Part shown: positions 56,728 through 64,000 of the stretch, piece after piece
How the letters are laid out: every line of letters begins with the position of its first letter
How positions within the stretch are numbered: position 1 is the first letter of the stretch
Assembly (NCBI RefSeq): GCF_003234365.2
Contig: NZ_CP126260.1
Span: 1,674,001-1,738,000 of the forward strand
Length of the DNA: 64,000 nucleotides
Source: Curtobacterium sp. MCJR17_020
Lineage (GTDB): Bacteria; Actinomycetota; Actinomycetes; Actinomycetales; Microbacteriaceae
Direction: 5' to 3'
Translations under genes and position numbers: made by a program
The notes under the pieces: generated by a model
What the model saw: the letters and a program-made list of their open reading frames with translations, nothing else
Told to the model about the DNA's origin: nothing
The model's database searches: none

Positions 56728-57894
56728 TCAGCCGCCCACCACGTGCGGGTACTCGTCCGAGCGCCCCTGGAACGCGAGGATCGCCGGGTTGCGCACGTGG
56801 CCGTCCTCGATCTCGACGGCGCGTCGGATCGTGTCCGAGTCGGCCCACGACGACGGGCCCTCCATGACCGGTCGGAGGAACGGCATGAGCGCCTCGCTGA
56901 TCTCCCACGTCGTCGAGTTCCAGAGCAGCGACGGGCTGTGGTCGACGGCGTAGTAGTTCGTGCTCTCGCCGACGGTGATCATCGGTTCCGCGAAGGTCGT
57001 CGCCTGCGCCCACTCGAACCCCATCCCCACGTCGATCGAGACGTCGACGATGAGGCTGCCCGGACGGAACACGCCCAGGTCCTCGGTGCGCAGGTACGTG
57101 AGCGGAGCGTTCGGGTCCTGGAGCGTGCAGTTGACGACGATGTCGTTCTCGGCCAGGTACGGCGCCAGCGGCACCGGACCGTCCTCGGTCTTCACCGTGT
57201 TGCCGCTGGGGTCGTGGTCGTCCTGGCTGATCTGCAGCATGTCGACGGAGGGGATCGGCGACCCCACGGCCGCGATGTCGCGGTTGGTCAGGACGCGGAC
57301 GTCGTGGATCCCGTGGGCGTTCAGCGCGGTGACGGCACCGCGGGCGGTGGCCCCGAAGCCGATCACGACCGCGGTGAGGCGGCGGCCGTAGTCCCCGGTG
57401 GAGCCGCAGAGCTGCAGGGCGTGGATGACGGAGCAGTAGCCCGCGAGTTCGTTGTTCTTGTGGAACACGTGCAGGCTGAAGCCGCCGTCCGACCGCCAGT
57501 GGTTCATCGACTCCCACGCGATGAGGGTCAGGCGCTTGTCGATCGCGACCTGGGTGAGGGCGGGGTCCTGCACGCAGTGCGGCCAGCCCCACAGGACCTG
57601 TCCGTCCCGCAGGTCCTCGAGGTCGGACACCTGGGGTTTGGGCAGCAGCACGACGTCCGACGCGGCGATGACTTCGTCACGGTCCGCCACGGCGCCGACG
57701 AGGGGTTCGAGTTGGTCGTCCGTGACGCCGAAGCGGCGACCGTACCCGCGTTCCAGGATGATGTTCGCGCGCAGATCGGGGTCGATGCGCTCGAAGTGGG
57801 CGGGATGGATCGGGAGGCGGCGTTCGTCGGGTTTCCGCGACTCGGCCAGCACCCCGAGGTGCAGCAGCGGCGATGCTGCCGGTGTTTGGGTCAT
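56728..57894 (-). CDS. Alanine dehydrogenase/N5-(carboxyethyl)ornithine synthase family protein
   Basis: A 388-residue Rossmann-fold oxidoreductase related to alanine dehydrogenase and lactococcal N5-(carboxyethyl)ornithine synthase: N-terminal LGVLAESRKPDERRLPIHPAHF, central LTAVVIGFGATARGAVTALNAHG nucleotide-binding motif and GSLIVDVSIDVGMGFEWA. The family couples NAD(P)H with amino acids and pyruvate. The closer relation to carboxyethylornithine synthase is my judgement from overall pattern and is not certain. ATG at 57894 follows TAGAGT by 5 nt. It has no obvious pathway neighbours. Confidence 0.85.
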   Translation of the reverse strand: MTQTPAASPLLHLGVLAESRKPDERRLPIHPAHFERIDPDLRANIILERGYGRRFGVTDDQLEPLVGAVADRDEVIAASDVVLLPKPQVSDLEDLRDGQVLWGWPHCVQDPALTQVAIDKRLTLIAWESMNHWRSDGGFSLHVFHKNNELAGYCSVIHALQLCGSTGDYGRRLTAVVIGFGATARGAVTALNAHGIHDVRVLTNRDIAAVGSPIPSVDMLQISQDDHDPSGNTVKTEDGPVPLAPYLAENDIVVNCTLQDPNAPLTYLRTEDLGVFRPGSLIVDVSIDVGMGFEWAQATTFAEPMITVGESTNYYAVDHSPSLLWNSTTWEISEALMPFLRPVMEGPSSWADSDTIRRAVEIEDGHVRNPAILAFQGRSDEYPHVVGG

Positions 57895-57921
57895 GGTGCA
57901 CTCTACGGCCGCTTGCCGCCG

Positions 57922-57977
57922 CCGAGCGGCCGAGTCGCCGAGCCGCCGAGCCGCCGGGCGGCCGAGCGGCCGAGCGG
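57922..57977. repeat. 8-bp tandem repeats (CCGAGCGG type)
   Basis: Seven consecutive 8-bp units (CCGAGCGG, CCGAGTCG, CCGAGCCG twice, CCGGGCGG, CCGAGCGG twice) fill most of the spacer between the dehydrogenase start and the HAD gene end. Confidence 0.88.
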
Positions 57978-57982
57978 CCAAG

Positions 57983-58669
57983 TCACCCGCGGCGGTCGCC
58001 GAGCGCCGTGAGCACCAGGGTCTCCATGTCGGGGCCGTCCTGGGCCCCGTGGTCGATCAACAGCCCGTGCATCCCGGCCGACCGGGCCGCCTCCACGTCG
58101 TGCGCGACACTGTCCCCGACGAACAAGCAGCCGCTCGGCTCGACGCCGAGTTCGGCGGACAGGGTCTCGAACGCTCGACGGTCCGGCTTCTGCACTCCGA
58201 TCCGCTCCGAGGTGCACACGACGTCGACCGCGTCGAGCAGGCCGGTCCGGCGCAGTTTGTCGACCTGCTGCGTCTCGGTGCCGTTCGTCAGCACGCCGAT
58301 GCGGTACCCCCGCACACGGAGCGTCCGCAGCAGCGGCAGGCACCCCGGGTACGCGCGCCACGATGCCTCGTAGTGGTGCCGGTACGCCTCGAAGAGCTCG
58401 TCGAGCCTCCGGTCGTCGGCGGGGATCGGCACGCCGAGCGCGGGCAGCACGGCCCGCAGCCGTTCGCGCCGCTGCTCGGGGAAGCTGATCTGCCCGGCTC
58501 GCCACCGCTCGAACTGCTCGGTCTCGGCGGCGAACCAGCGGGCGATGGCGAACGCCGAGGCGGGCACGTCGAGCGACTCGAGGAACCGGGCGGCACCGGC
58601 GGTCGCTGCGCCACGGTGGTCGAACAGCGTCCCGTCGAGGTCGAACCCGACCGCTCGCAGATGCGCCAT
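57983..58669 (-). CDS. HAD-superfamily hydrolase (phosphatase-like)
   Basis: A 228-residue haloacid dehalogenase-fold phosphatase. Motif I is FDLDGTLFD (nucleophile Asp near residue 10), motif II LTNGT, motif III Lys in GVQKPDRRAF and motif IV GDSVAHDVEAA. A four-helix cap lies between motifs I and II, as in the phosphoglycolate phosphatase/YjjG group. The substrate is unknown. TACGCT lies 6 nt before the ATG, suggesting a leaderless transcript. Confidence 0.93.
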   Translation of the reverse strand: MAHLRAVGFDLDGTLFDHRGAATAGAARFLESLDVPASAFAIARWFAAETEQFERWRAGQISFPEQRRERLRAVLPALGVPIPADDRRLDELFEAYRHHYEASWRAYPGCLPLLRTLRVRGYRIGVLTNGTETQQVDKLRRTGLLDAVDVVCTSERIGVQKPDRRAFETLSAELGVEPSGCLFVGDSVAHDVEAARSAGMHGLLIDHGAQDGPDMETLVLTALGDRRG

Positions 58670-58799
58670 GTCCTCAGCGTAGGGACGGCGACCTCGCCGA
58701 CCTGACGTGCTGCGGTTCTCCGCACGATGTGGGCCGGCCCGTCGGAGCTCGGCCAGGATGCACTGGGAGGCGTCGTCCTGCCGGAAGAGGAGTCACCCC

Positions 58800-59789
58800 A
58801 TGCGGGTCCTGAGCTACGTCCTGCTCATCGTGCTGATCACGGCGCTCACCCTCGGGGGCACCCTGCTGGCGGTGTTCGAACTCAGCGACGTTCCGGACGT
58901 CCTGATCATCGCGGTGAGCGTCAGCATCCCGATGTTCGTCGTCGGACCTGCGGTGGTCGGGTCGTTGGCGGGCTACTGGGACCACCGGTCGTCCACGGAC
59001 AGTTCCCGGTACCTGCGGTGGTGGCTGCTGGGCGTGGTCGCCGTGGACGTGGCGGGTGCGGTGGTCGTCGTGCTCGCGTCGGTCTCGGCCGGCGCGCCGG
59101 TCTGGGTGCCGGTCGTGCTGATCGGGGGAGCGGCGGTGCTGCTGGTGATCGCGCGGCCACTCGGTGCGCTGTTCCGGCGCACGGAGCCGTCGCCGTCGGC
59201 GTACCCGGTCGGCTACCGGTTCGGACCGGCCGAACTCCGCCACACGATCGTGGTGATGGCGGTGACCTTCGGCGTGTCCATCGTCGTCGTGACGATCGGC
59301 GTGGTGGTCCTGGCCGCCTTCACCGGGGACGACCCCGCTGGACTCACCCAGGCGGCCTTCCTCGCCGGCCAGCTGGTCTTCACTGCGACCGCGTTCGCGG
59401 CCCTGCTCCAGTCGCTGCCGTTGAACGGGCTCTTGCGGGCGTCCGCCGGCCACGACCTCGGTCGGCTCCGCCGGTTCTCGAAGATCGTGCTCCGCGGCGC
59501 GGACCTGCCGCTCGACCCGGCTGAGCAGGTCGGCGCCGTCCGGTACGCCACGGTTGTCCCACTCGCGCTGCGGTTCCAGCTCGTGTACATCGGCTTGCTC
59601 TACACGGCGCTCGCGTTCCAGATGGTGTCGACGTGGATCCGCGGCGACCTCGGGATCCTGCCGCCGGTGTTCCTCGTGCTCATGGTGGCTGTGCTCGTCT
59701 GGATCGTCCCGCTGACGCTCCGCCGGATCCGCCGTGCGACGGCCTACGCCGCGCGGCACGCGGACCTGGTCGACATCGACCAGACTTGA
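58800..59789 (+). CDS. Hypothetical multi-span membrane protein
   Basis: A 329-residue protein with about eight hydrophobic segments, starting with VLSYVLLIVLITALTLGGTLLAVF. A soluble stretch near residues 215-260 contains LRRFSKIVLRGADLPLDPAEQ. The ATG at 58800 has a good AGAGGAG Shine-Dalgarno sequence; an in-frame ATG at 58707 would add 31 residues without similarity to a signal. I recognise no family. It is followed 3 nt later by the ASCH-like gene. Confidence 0.78.
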   Translation: MRVLSYVLLIVLITALTLGGTLLAVFELSDVPDVLIIAVSVSIPMFVVGPAVVGSLAGYWDHRSSTDSSRYLRWWLLGVVAVDVAGAVVVVLASVSAGAPVWVPVVLIGGAAVLLVIARPLGALFRRTEPSPSAYPVGYRFGPAELRHTIVVMAVTFGVSIVVVTIGVVVLAAFTGDDPAGLTQAAFLAGQLVFTATAFAALLQSLPLNGLLRASAGHDLGRLRRFSKIVLRGADLPLDPAEQVGAVRYATVVPLALRFQLVYIGLLYTALAFQMVSTWIRGDLGILPPVFLVLMVAVLVWIVPLTLRRIRRATAYAARHADLVDIDQT

Positions 59790-59792
59790 TCC

Positions 59793-60125
59793 GTGTCCCA
59801 GACGATCCACTTCCACCAGAAGCACCACGACGCCGTCCAGCGCGGCGACAAGGTCACGACGGTGCGATGGAACGAGGACGTCCGCACCGGCCCCGCGGTG
59901 TTCGTCTTCGACGAGCACCCCTCGGCGACCCCGTTGGCCGGCCAGGTCACCGAGGTGACCGACCACCGGTTGACGGAACTCACCCCTCGGGCGGCGCACC
60001 AGCCGGCCGACACCGACATGGTCGAGTTCGCCCGGCAGCTGCGCGCCAACTACTACCCGGACATGCCGGACGACGCGGTGGTCCAGGTCGCGGTCATCGC
60101 GCTCGACGCGACACCGCTTGCGTGA
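59793..60125 (+). CDS. ASCH domain-like protein
   Basis: A 110-residue protein resembling ASCH (PUA-like) proteins, with the RGDKVTTVRWNEDVRTGPAVFVF strand pattern followed by AGQVTEVTDHRLTELTPR. ASCH domains are thought to bind RNA or nucleic acid ligands; YqfB-type members have amidohydrolase activity. GTG at 59793 begins 3 nt after the membrane protein gene, so they are co-transcribed. The assignment is by pattern and is moderate. Confidence 0.72.
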   Translation: MSQTIHFHQKHHDAVQRGDKVTTVRWNEDVRTGPAVFVFDEHPSATPLAGQVTEVTDHRLTELTPRAAHQPADTDMVEFARQLRANYYPDMPDDAVVQVAVIALDATPLA

Positions 60126-60155
60126 CGTCCGCCAGGGCGGTGGACGGGACGACCT

Positions 60156-60207
60156 GACGGGCGGGAGGCGCGGTCCGGGCCCGCCCCGCGCCTCCCGTCC
60201 GCCCGTC
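60156..60207. terminator. Large GC-rich bidirectional terminator
   Basis: GACGGGC plus GGGAGGCGCGG (60156-60173) pairs with CCGCGCCTCCC plus GCCCGTC (60186-60207) across a 4-nt bulge. It lies between convergent genes. It is a full two-armed copy of the GGGAGGC repeat family. Confidence 0.75.
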
Positions 60208-60233
60208 GGCCCTGCCCAAGGCGCGTGGCAGGA

Positions 60234-60737
60234 TCAGCCGTCGGTCTCGCCGTCGACGCAGTCCTCGACCTGCTGCGCGAGCTGCGAGTCGTCGCTGAAG
60301 GAGTTCGGCGCCGCGGTCGCGGCGGTGTCCGACACCGCGTCCTGCGCGGTGTCGTTGACGGCGTAGAGCGGCCCGTCGAAGTCGTCGGCGGTCGGGTCGG
60401 CGGTGCTCGCCCAGACCGAGACGGCGTCTTCCTCGTCGTCCTCGTTCGTGTCGTCGTCGCCCTTCGGCATGATCGTCGCGCCGAGGTACCAGCCGCCGTC
60501 GCCCTTCTGGATGTTGGCGGCGGTGACGGTGTCGTCCGGGCCGACGGCGTCCGCGATGAGGTCGACCGCGGCACCCGAGGCGAGGTCGCACTCGGCGGCC
60601 TGCGACTTCTCCTCGGAACCGGGGAGCTGCCCGACGGGGTTCGGGTTCTGGGCTCCGCCGGGGTCGCAGCCGGTCAGCAGGAAGGCGATGGTGGCGGCAC
60701 CGAACAGCGCGGCGGTGGACTTCGTTCGCGGGGACAT
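60234..60737 (-). CDS. Putative lipoprotein, acidic
   Basis: A 167-residue exported protein with lipobox LTGC (Cys24). The mature part is acidic, with KGDDDTNEDDEEDAV, and has two further Cys (AECDLA and EDCVDG), probably a disulfide. The in-frame ATG at 60767 would add ten residues before the signal; ATG at 60737 gives a proper signal peptide and has TACCGT 7 nt upstream. I know no family. Confidence 0.8.
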   Translation of the reverse strand: MSPRTKSTAALFGAATIAFLLTGCDPGGAQNPNPVGQLPGSEEKSQAAECDLASGAAVDLIADAVGPDDTVTAANIQKGDGGWYLGATIMPKGDDDTNEDDEEDAVSVWASTADPTADDFDGPLYAVNDTAQDAVSDTAATAAPNSFSDDSQLAQQVEDCVDGETDG

Positions 60738-60791
60738 GGCCGGGACGGTAGGCGACGGTCGGTGCACAGCGACCCAGGTGCGTCCGGCCGG

Positions 60792-61799
60792 TCAGCGGTG
60801 CAGCGTCGTCTTCGGGTACTCCCCGTAGCGGGTCGTGTACTCGGCGGAGAACCGGCCGAGGTGCGCGAAGCCCCAGCGCCGGGCGACCTCGCTGACCGAG
60901 CTGCTGGCGGCGTCCAGGCGGAGCAGGTCGCCACGGACCCGCTGCAGCCGGACGGAGCGGACGTACGCAGACGGCGGCATCCCGAACAGCCGCTGGAACG
61001 ACTCCTGCACGGCGCGGACGCTCAATCCGGACACGGCCGCGAGGTCCGACACGGCGATGGGTTCCGCGGCGTGCTCGTGCACGTGGTCGACCGCGCGGCG
61101 GATACGGGCGTTCCGCGGTGCCCACAGGGCGCTCGACGGTTCGGCGGCCTTCGGCGGGTAGAGGGCGAGGAACGCGACGGCCACGGCGCGTGTGGCGTCC
61201 GACCACGCGGTCGTCGCGACACCGTGCTCGGCGAGCACCCGCCGCGCGGACTCGAGGACCTGACGCCACCGGGTGACGGCGTCCGCGGTCGGTGCGGTAT
61301 GCTCGTCGAGGTGCAGGCCGCCCGAGGGCAGGCCGTGGCGCTCCTCGGCGACGGAGCGGACGAAGGCGCGGTCAAGGTGGACCATGACCGCGTCGTGGTT
61401 GCGGGCCTCGACCACGGCGTGTCGTTCGGTGGGCATCAGTGCGGGGGTGCCGTTGTCGACCGCTCCACCGCCGCGGAGCAGGTCGAGCGAGACGACACCG
61501 CCGAGCACCAGGACGACGACGTACGCGTCGTCGGGGGCCACGGTGCCGCGGACGTAGCCGCGCATCTGCGACCGGCGGAGCGTCACGTTGCCGTCGCCGA
61601 CGGCCAGGTACCGGAACGAGTACGCGCCGGTGGTCGGGCGCGTCTGCCAGGCGGTGCCCGTGACGAGGCCCGGCAACTGCTCGAGGGCCTGCTCGGGCGT
61701 GGACGCCGAGGCTTCCAGGCGGACCGGCGTGACCGCGGTCACGGTGGTGCGCTCGGGGGTGTTCGCGGATGACGTCTCGTCGACGGATTGCTGCGGCAC
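60792..61799 (-). CDS. AraC-family transcriptional regulator
   Basis: A 335-residue regulator with an AraC-binding-like N-terminal domain (RYLAVGDGNVTLRRSQMRG and related strands) and a C-terminal pair of helix-turn-helix motifs (IAVSDLAAVSGLSVRAVQESFQRLFGM and SEVARRWGFAHLGRFSAEYTTRYGEYP). It is divergent from the flavin monooxygenase genes across 235 nt and probably regulates them in response to an organic substrate. The GTG at 61799 is the first in-frame start; GATATT lies 4 nt upstream. Confidence 0.92.
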   Translation of the reverse strand: MPQQSVDETSSANTPERTTVTAVTPVRLEASASTPEQALEQLPGLVTGTAWQTRPTTGAYSFRYLAVGDGNVTLRRSQMRGYVRGTVAPDDAYVVVLVLGGVVSLDLLRGGGAVDNGTPALMPTERHAVVEARNHDAVMVHLDRAFVRSVAEERHGLPSGGLHLDEHTAPTADAVTRWRQVLESARRVLAEHGVATTAWSDATRAVAVAFLALYPPKAAEPSSALWAPRNARIRRAVDHVHEHAAEPIAVSDLAAVSGLSVRAVQESFQRLFGMPPSAYVRSVRLQRVRGDLLRLDAASSSVSEVARRWGFAHLGRFSAEYTTRYGEYPKTTLHR

Positions 61800-62034
61800 G
61801 GTGAATATCCCTGATCGTCTCGAGGAACACAGGAGTTCCGGCGACCGGGGTCCGGGGCAGCTGCCGCAAAGCTACGTCGGTCCTGCTCCGGGCACAAGAG
61901 CGGGGATGATGCTCCTGTCCCGAGCTGCGCGCGCTCTCCTACGTTCCGTGACGAATCACTGCGCTGCGTTACGTCGCCGCTCGTGCGCGTCGCTCGCTCG
62001 TGTTTGCATCGCTCCACTGACGAGGGAGTGTTGC
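61800..62034. promoter_or_regulatory. Divergent control region between AraC gene and LLM genes
   Basis: The 235-nt spacer has no gene. It contains GTTCCGTGACGAATCACTG and near-repeats TACGTT/TTACGT about 61940-61976, and TTTGCATCG just before the LLM Shine-Dalgarno GAGGGAG. These are plausible AraC half-sites and promoter parts, unproven. Confidence 0.4.
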
Positions 62035-63075
62035 ATGACGCACGTCGAACGCACCGCCCGCGCGGCCACGGTGCCGCTGCGGATCGCGGTGTTCTCGCAC
62101 GGCACCGAGGCGCCGCCGGCGACCCGGGCCTACCGCGAGGAGCTCGAGCTGTTCACCGCGGCGGAACGCCTCGGGTACGACGGGGCCTGGGTCCGCCAGT
62201 TCCACTTCCGGCACGACGACGCACCGGCTCGCGGCGGACTGCCGTCCCCGTTCGTCTTCTTCGCCGCCCTCGCTGAACGGACATCCTTCCTGCGCCTCGG
62301 GCTCGGCGCGGTCACGCTGCCGCACGAGGACCCGGTCCGGGTCGCGGAGGACGCCGCCGTCCTCGACGCGATCAGCGACGGCCGGGTGGAACTCGGCGTC
62401 GCGAACGGTGGTGGCCCGGAGACCCTCGACGTCTTCGCGCCCGGTCTGGTCGGCGCCGACCAGGACACCCGTCGTGCAGCGTTCGACGAGCAGCTCGCAC
62501 GGCTGCTCGACGCGCTGCGTGGTGCGTCACTCGGCACGGGGACCGCACGCCTCAACCCGGACGGCAGCGGGCTGCTCGACCGGATCTGGGACGCCACGCT
62601 CAGCGCCGAGAGCGCCGCCATCGCCGCCCACCGTGGGCACGGGGTGCTGATCGGCACCACGCAGACCGTGCCGGCCGAGGTCACCGCGGACGCCTACTAC
62701 GCCGCGCTGCCGGACGACGCCGTTCCCCGCGTCGCACTCTCGACGGCGATCTACCCGGCCCCGGACCGCGAGACCGCGCTGCGCGAAGCGCGTGCGGGCA
62801 TCGAGGCGAAGTACGCGTGGGGCGAGTCGTTCCTGCCGCCGGCGACGACCCTGGCCGAGAAGGCCGCGTCGCTCAACCTGCACTACGGCACGGCCGACGA
62901 CATCGCGGAGTCGATCGCGTCGAAGCCGTACTCCCGCTACGCGACGCAGCTCAACGTGCAGGTCGACGACGGCTACGCCGACGTCGGTGCACGGACGGAC
63001 GCCCTCGCGCTGTTCGCCGAGCAGGTGGCCCCGCGGCTCGGCGCCGTCCTGGCCCACGAGGCGGTGACGGCATGA
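62035..63075 (+). CDS. LLM-class flavin-dependent oxidoreductase
   Basis: A 346-residue bacterial-luciferase-like TIM barrel: LRIAVFSHGTEAPPATRAY at the first strand, RLGYDGAWVRQFHF, LRLGLGAVTLPHEDPVRVAEDAAVLD and DGRVELGVANGG. Such enzymes use reduced flavin and oxygen to attack sulfonates, alkanes or related compounds. A clear GAGGGAG Shine-Dalgarno sequence precedes ATG 62035. It overlaps the next monooxygenase gene by ATGA. Confidence 0.92.
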   Translation: MTHVERTARAATVPLRIAVFSHGTEAPPATRAYREELELFTAAERLGYDGAWVRQFHFRHDDAPARGGLPSPFVFFAALAERTSFLRLGLGAVTLPHEDPVRVAEDAAVLDAISDGRVELGVANGGGPETLDVFAPGLVGADQDTRRAAFDEQLARLLDALRGASLGTGTARLNPDGSGLLDRIWDATLSAESAAIAAHRGHGVLIGTTQTVPAEVTADAYYAALPDDAVPRVALSTAIYPAPDRETALREARAGIEAKYAWGESFLPPATTLAEKAASLNLHYGTADDIAESIASKPYSRYATQLNVQVDDGYADVGARTDALALFAEQVAPRLGAVLAHEAVTA

Positions 63076-64000
63076 CCCGCGACGGCGGCCTGGTGCTCGG
63101 CGGGATGGTGTTCTACCCCGGCGGCGAGCACGTCACGAGCTGGCGCCTGCCGGGCAGCGAACCGGACGCCTACCTGGACGTCGAGTACTACGTCCGGTTC
63201 GCGCAGACGCTCGAGCGCGGTGGGTTCGCGACGCTGTTCATCGCCGACGAGCTGTACGTCTGGGACCGCTTCGCGTCGGGCATCGACCACGCCGTGAACA
63301 TCCGCACCGAGCCCTTCACCCTGCTCGGCGCCCTGTCGCAGCGGACCGAGCACATCGGGCTCGCCGCGACGGTCTCGACCACCTACAACGAGCCGTACCA
63401 CGTGGCCCGGAAGCTGGCGTCGATCGACCACCTGAGCGAGGGCCGGGCCGCCTGGAACCTCGTCACGAGCGCCTCGGACGAAGAGGCCTGGAACTTCGGT
63501 CGCGACGCGAACCTCGACCACGCCGTCCGGTACCGCCGGGGCGCAGAGTTCGTCGACGTCGTGCAGGGCCTCTGGGACAGCTGGGACGACGACGCGTTCC
63601 TCTACGACCAGGAGTCCGGGTACTTCGCGAAGCGCGACGGACTGCACGTGCTCGACCACGAGGGCGAGTTCTTCCGCGTGCGCGGGCCGCTCAACATCGC
63701 CCGGCCGCCGCAGGCCCACCCGGTGCTGTTCCAGGCCGGGGCGTCCGAGGCCGGCCGTGCGCTGGCCGGTGCGAAGGCCGAGGGCGTCTTCACCCTCTGG
63801 CAGGACGACCTCGCCGACGCGCAGGCCCTGTACGCCGACTACAAGCGCCGCGCCGTCGAGCACGGACGTGACGCGTCGTCGATGCTCATCCTGCCTGCGG
63901 TGTCGCCGGTGATCGGCGACACCGAGGCCGACGCGCTGCGGCAGCTCGACGAGATCGAGGAGCTGACCCCGGACCGCGTCTCGCTCGACCTGCTGTCCCA
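63072..64000 (+). CDS. NtaA/SnaA/DszA-type flavin monooxygenase (partial)
   Basis: 309 codons are in the window and the gene runs off the right edge. The translation starts MTRDGGLVLGGMVFYPGGEH and contains IADELYVWDRF, GLAATVSTTYNEPYHVARKL and ASIDHLSEGRAAWNLVTSA, then PVLFQAGASEAGRALAGAKAEGVF. This is the nitrilotriacetate/dibenzothiophene-sulfone monooxygenase family, usually about 440-480 residues, so roughly two thirds is visible. It is coupled to the upstream LLM enzyme. The pair plus the AraC regulator looks like a catabolic unit for a sulfur- or nitrogen-containing organic compound. Confidence 0.92.
   Translation, partial: MTRDGGLVLGGMVFYPGGEHVTSWRLPGSEPDAYLDVEYYVRFAQTLERGGFATLFIADELYVWDRFASGIDHAVNIRTEPFTLLGALSQRTEHIGLAATVSTTYNEPYHVARKLASIDHLSEGRAAWNLVTSASDEEAWNFGRDANLDHAVRYRRGAEFVDVVQGLWDSWDDDAFLYDQESGYFAKRDGLHVLDHEGEFFRVRGPLNIARPPQAHPVLFQAGASEAGRALAGAKAEGVFTLWQDDLADAQALYADYKRRAVEHGRDASSMLILPAVSPVIGDTEADALRQLDEIEELTPDRVSLDLLS

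Overview
The window looks like a chromosomal segment of a high-G+C actinobacterium (about 70% G+C by eye, many GTG starts, ATGA/GTGA gene overlaps). Gene order (leuA-recO-uppS ... glyS ... dusB-dgt-dnaG; aceE-fasR-fabD-fabH-acpP-fabF facing a DUF3145 gene) and many near-perfect intergenic palindromes point to Microbacteriaceae, most probably a Curtobacterium relative. The family and genus are inference. I see no rRNA, insertion sequence, prophage or CRISPR array.

Layout. 1-2.4 kb: end of a LuxR-type regulator and an ABC ATPase/FtsX-type permease pair. 2.4-6.4 kb: leuA with a probable leucine leader peptide, recO and uppS. 6.4-8.6 kb: a LysR regulator divergent from a class V aminotransferase-fold enzyme. 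8.7-16.4 kb: glyS, a DsbA/FrnE-like protein, a YbaK-type deacylase, dusB, dgt and dnaG. 16.4-17.2 kb: a gene-free region holding three copies of a dyad repeat. 17.2-24.8 kb: a peptide-type ABC importer operon ending in a degenerate extra ATPase and a 2-hydroxyacid dehydrogenase. 24.9-33.6 kb: tRNA-Asn, envelope and transport proteins, def, a glycosyltransferase, tRNA-Met, an AI-2E family exporter, DUF1684 and DUF3145 proteins.

33.7-41.5 kb (minus strand): pyruvate dehydrogenase E1, the FasR-like regulator and the core FAS II genes, linking acetyl-CoA supply to fatty acid initiation and elongation. 41.6-43.2 kb: a peroxiredoxin and an alpha/beta hydrolase. 43.35-50.65 kb is the most unusual part. 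A four-gene minus-strand operon with 4-nt overlaps encodes a small carrier protein, an acyl-CoA-dehydrogenase-like flavoprotein, an amino acid:[carrier protein] ligase and a two-lobed alpha/beta hydrolase with a Cys nucleophile elbow. An AcpS-type phosphopantetheinyl transferase lies just upstream. Divergent from it are an Acg/nitroreductase-like flavoprotein and a PaaK-like adenylate-forming enzyme. Together they could load, oxidise and release or transfer a carrier-bound amino acid; the product is unknown.

50.7-64 kb: a His-rich lipoprotein, an aldo/keto reductase, a DUF559-type protein, a SatD-like protein with its membrane partner, tRNA-Val, small membrane and lipoproteins, an alanine dehydrogenase/carboxyethylornithine synthase homologue, a HAD phosphatase, an ASCH-like protein, an AraC regulator and a pair of LLM-class flavin monooxygenases, the last cut by the window edge.

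Two window-wide patterns stand out. At least 16 genes have a -10-like hexamer (mostly TANNNT) 5-7 nt before the start codon and no Shine-Dalgarno sequence, suggesting leaderless mRNAs. The intergenic spaces carry several recurring inverted-repeat families that probably act as bidirectional terminators or REP-like elements.
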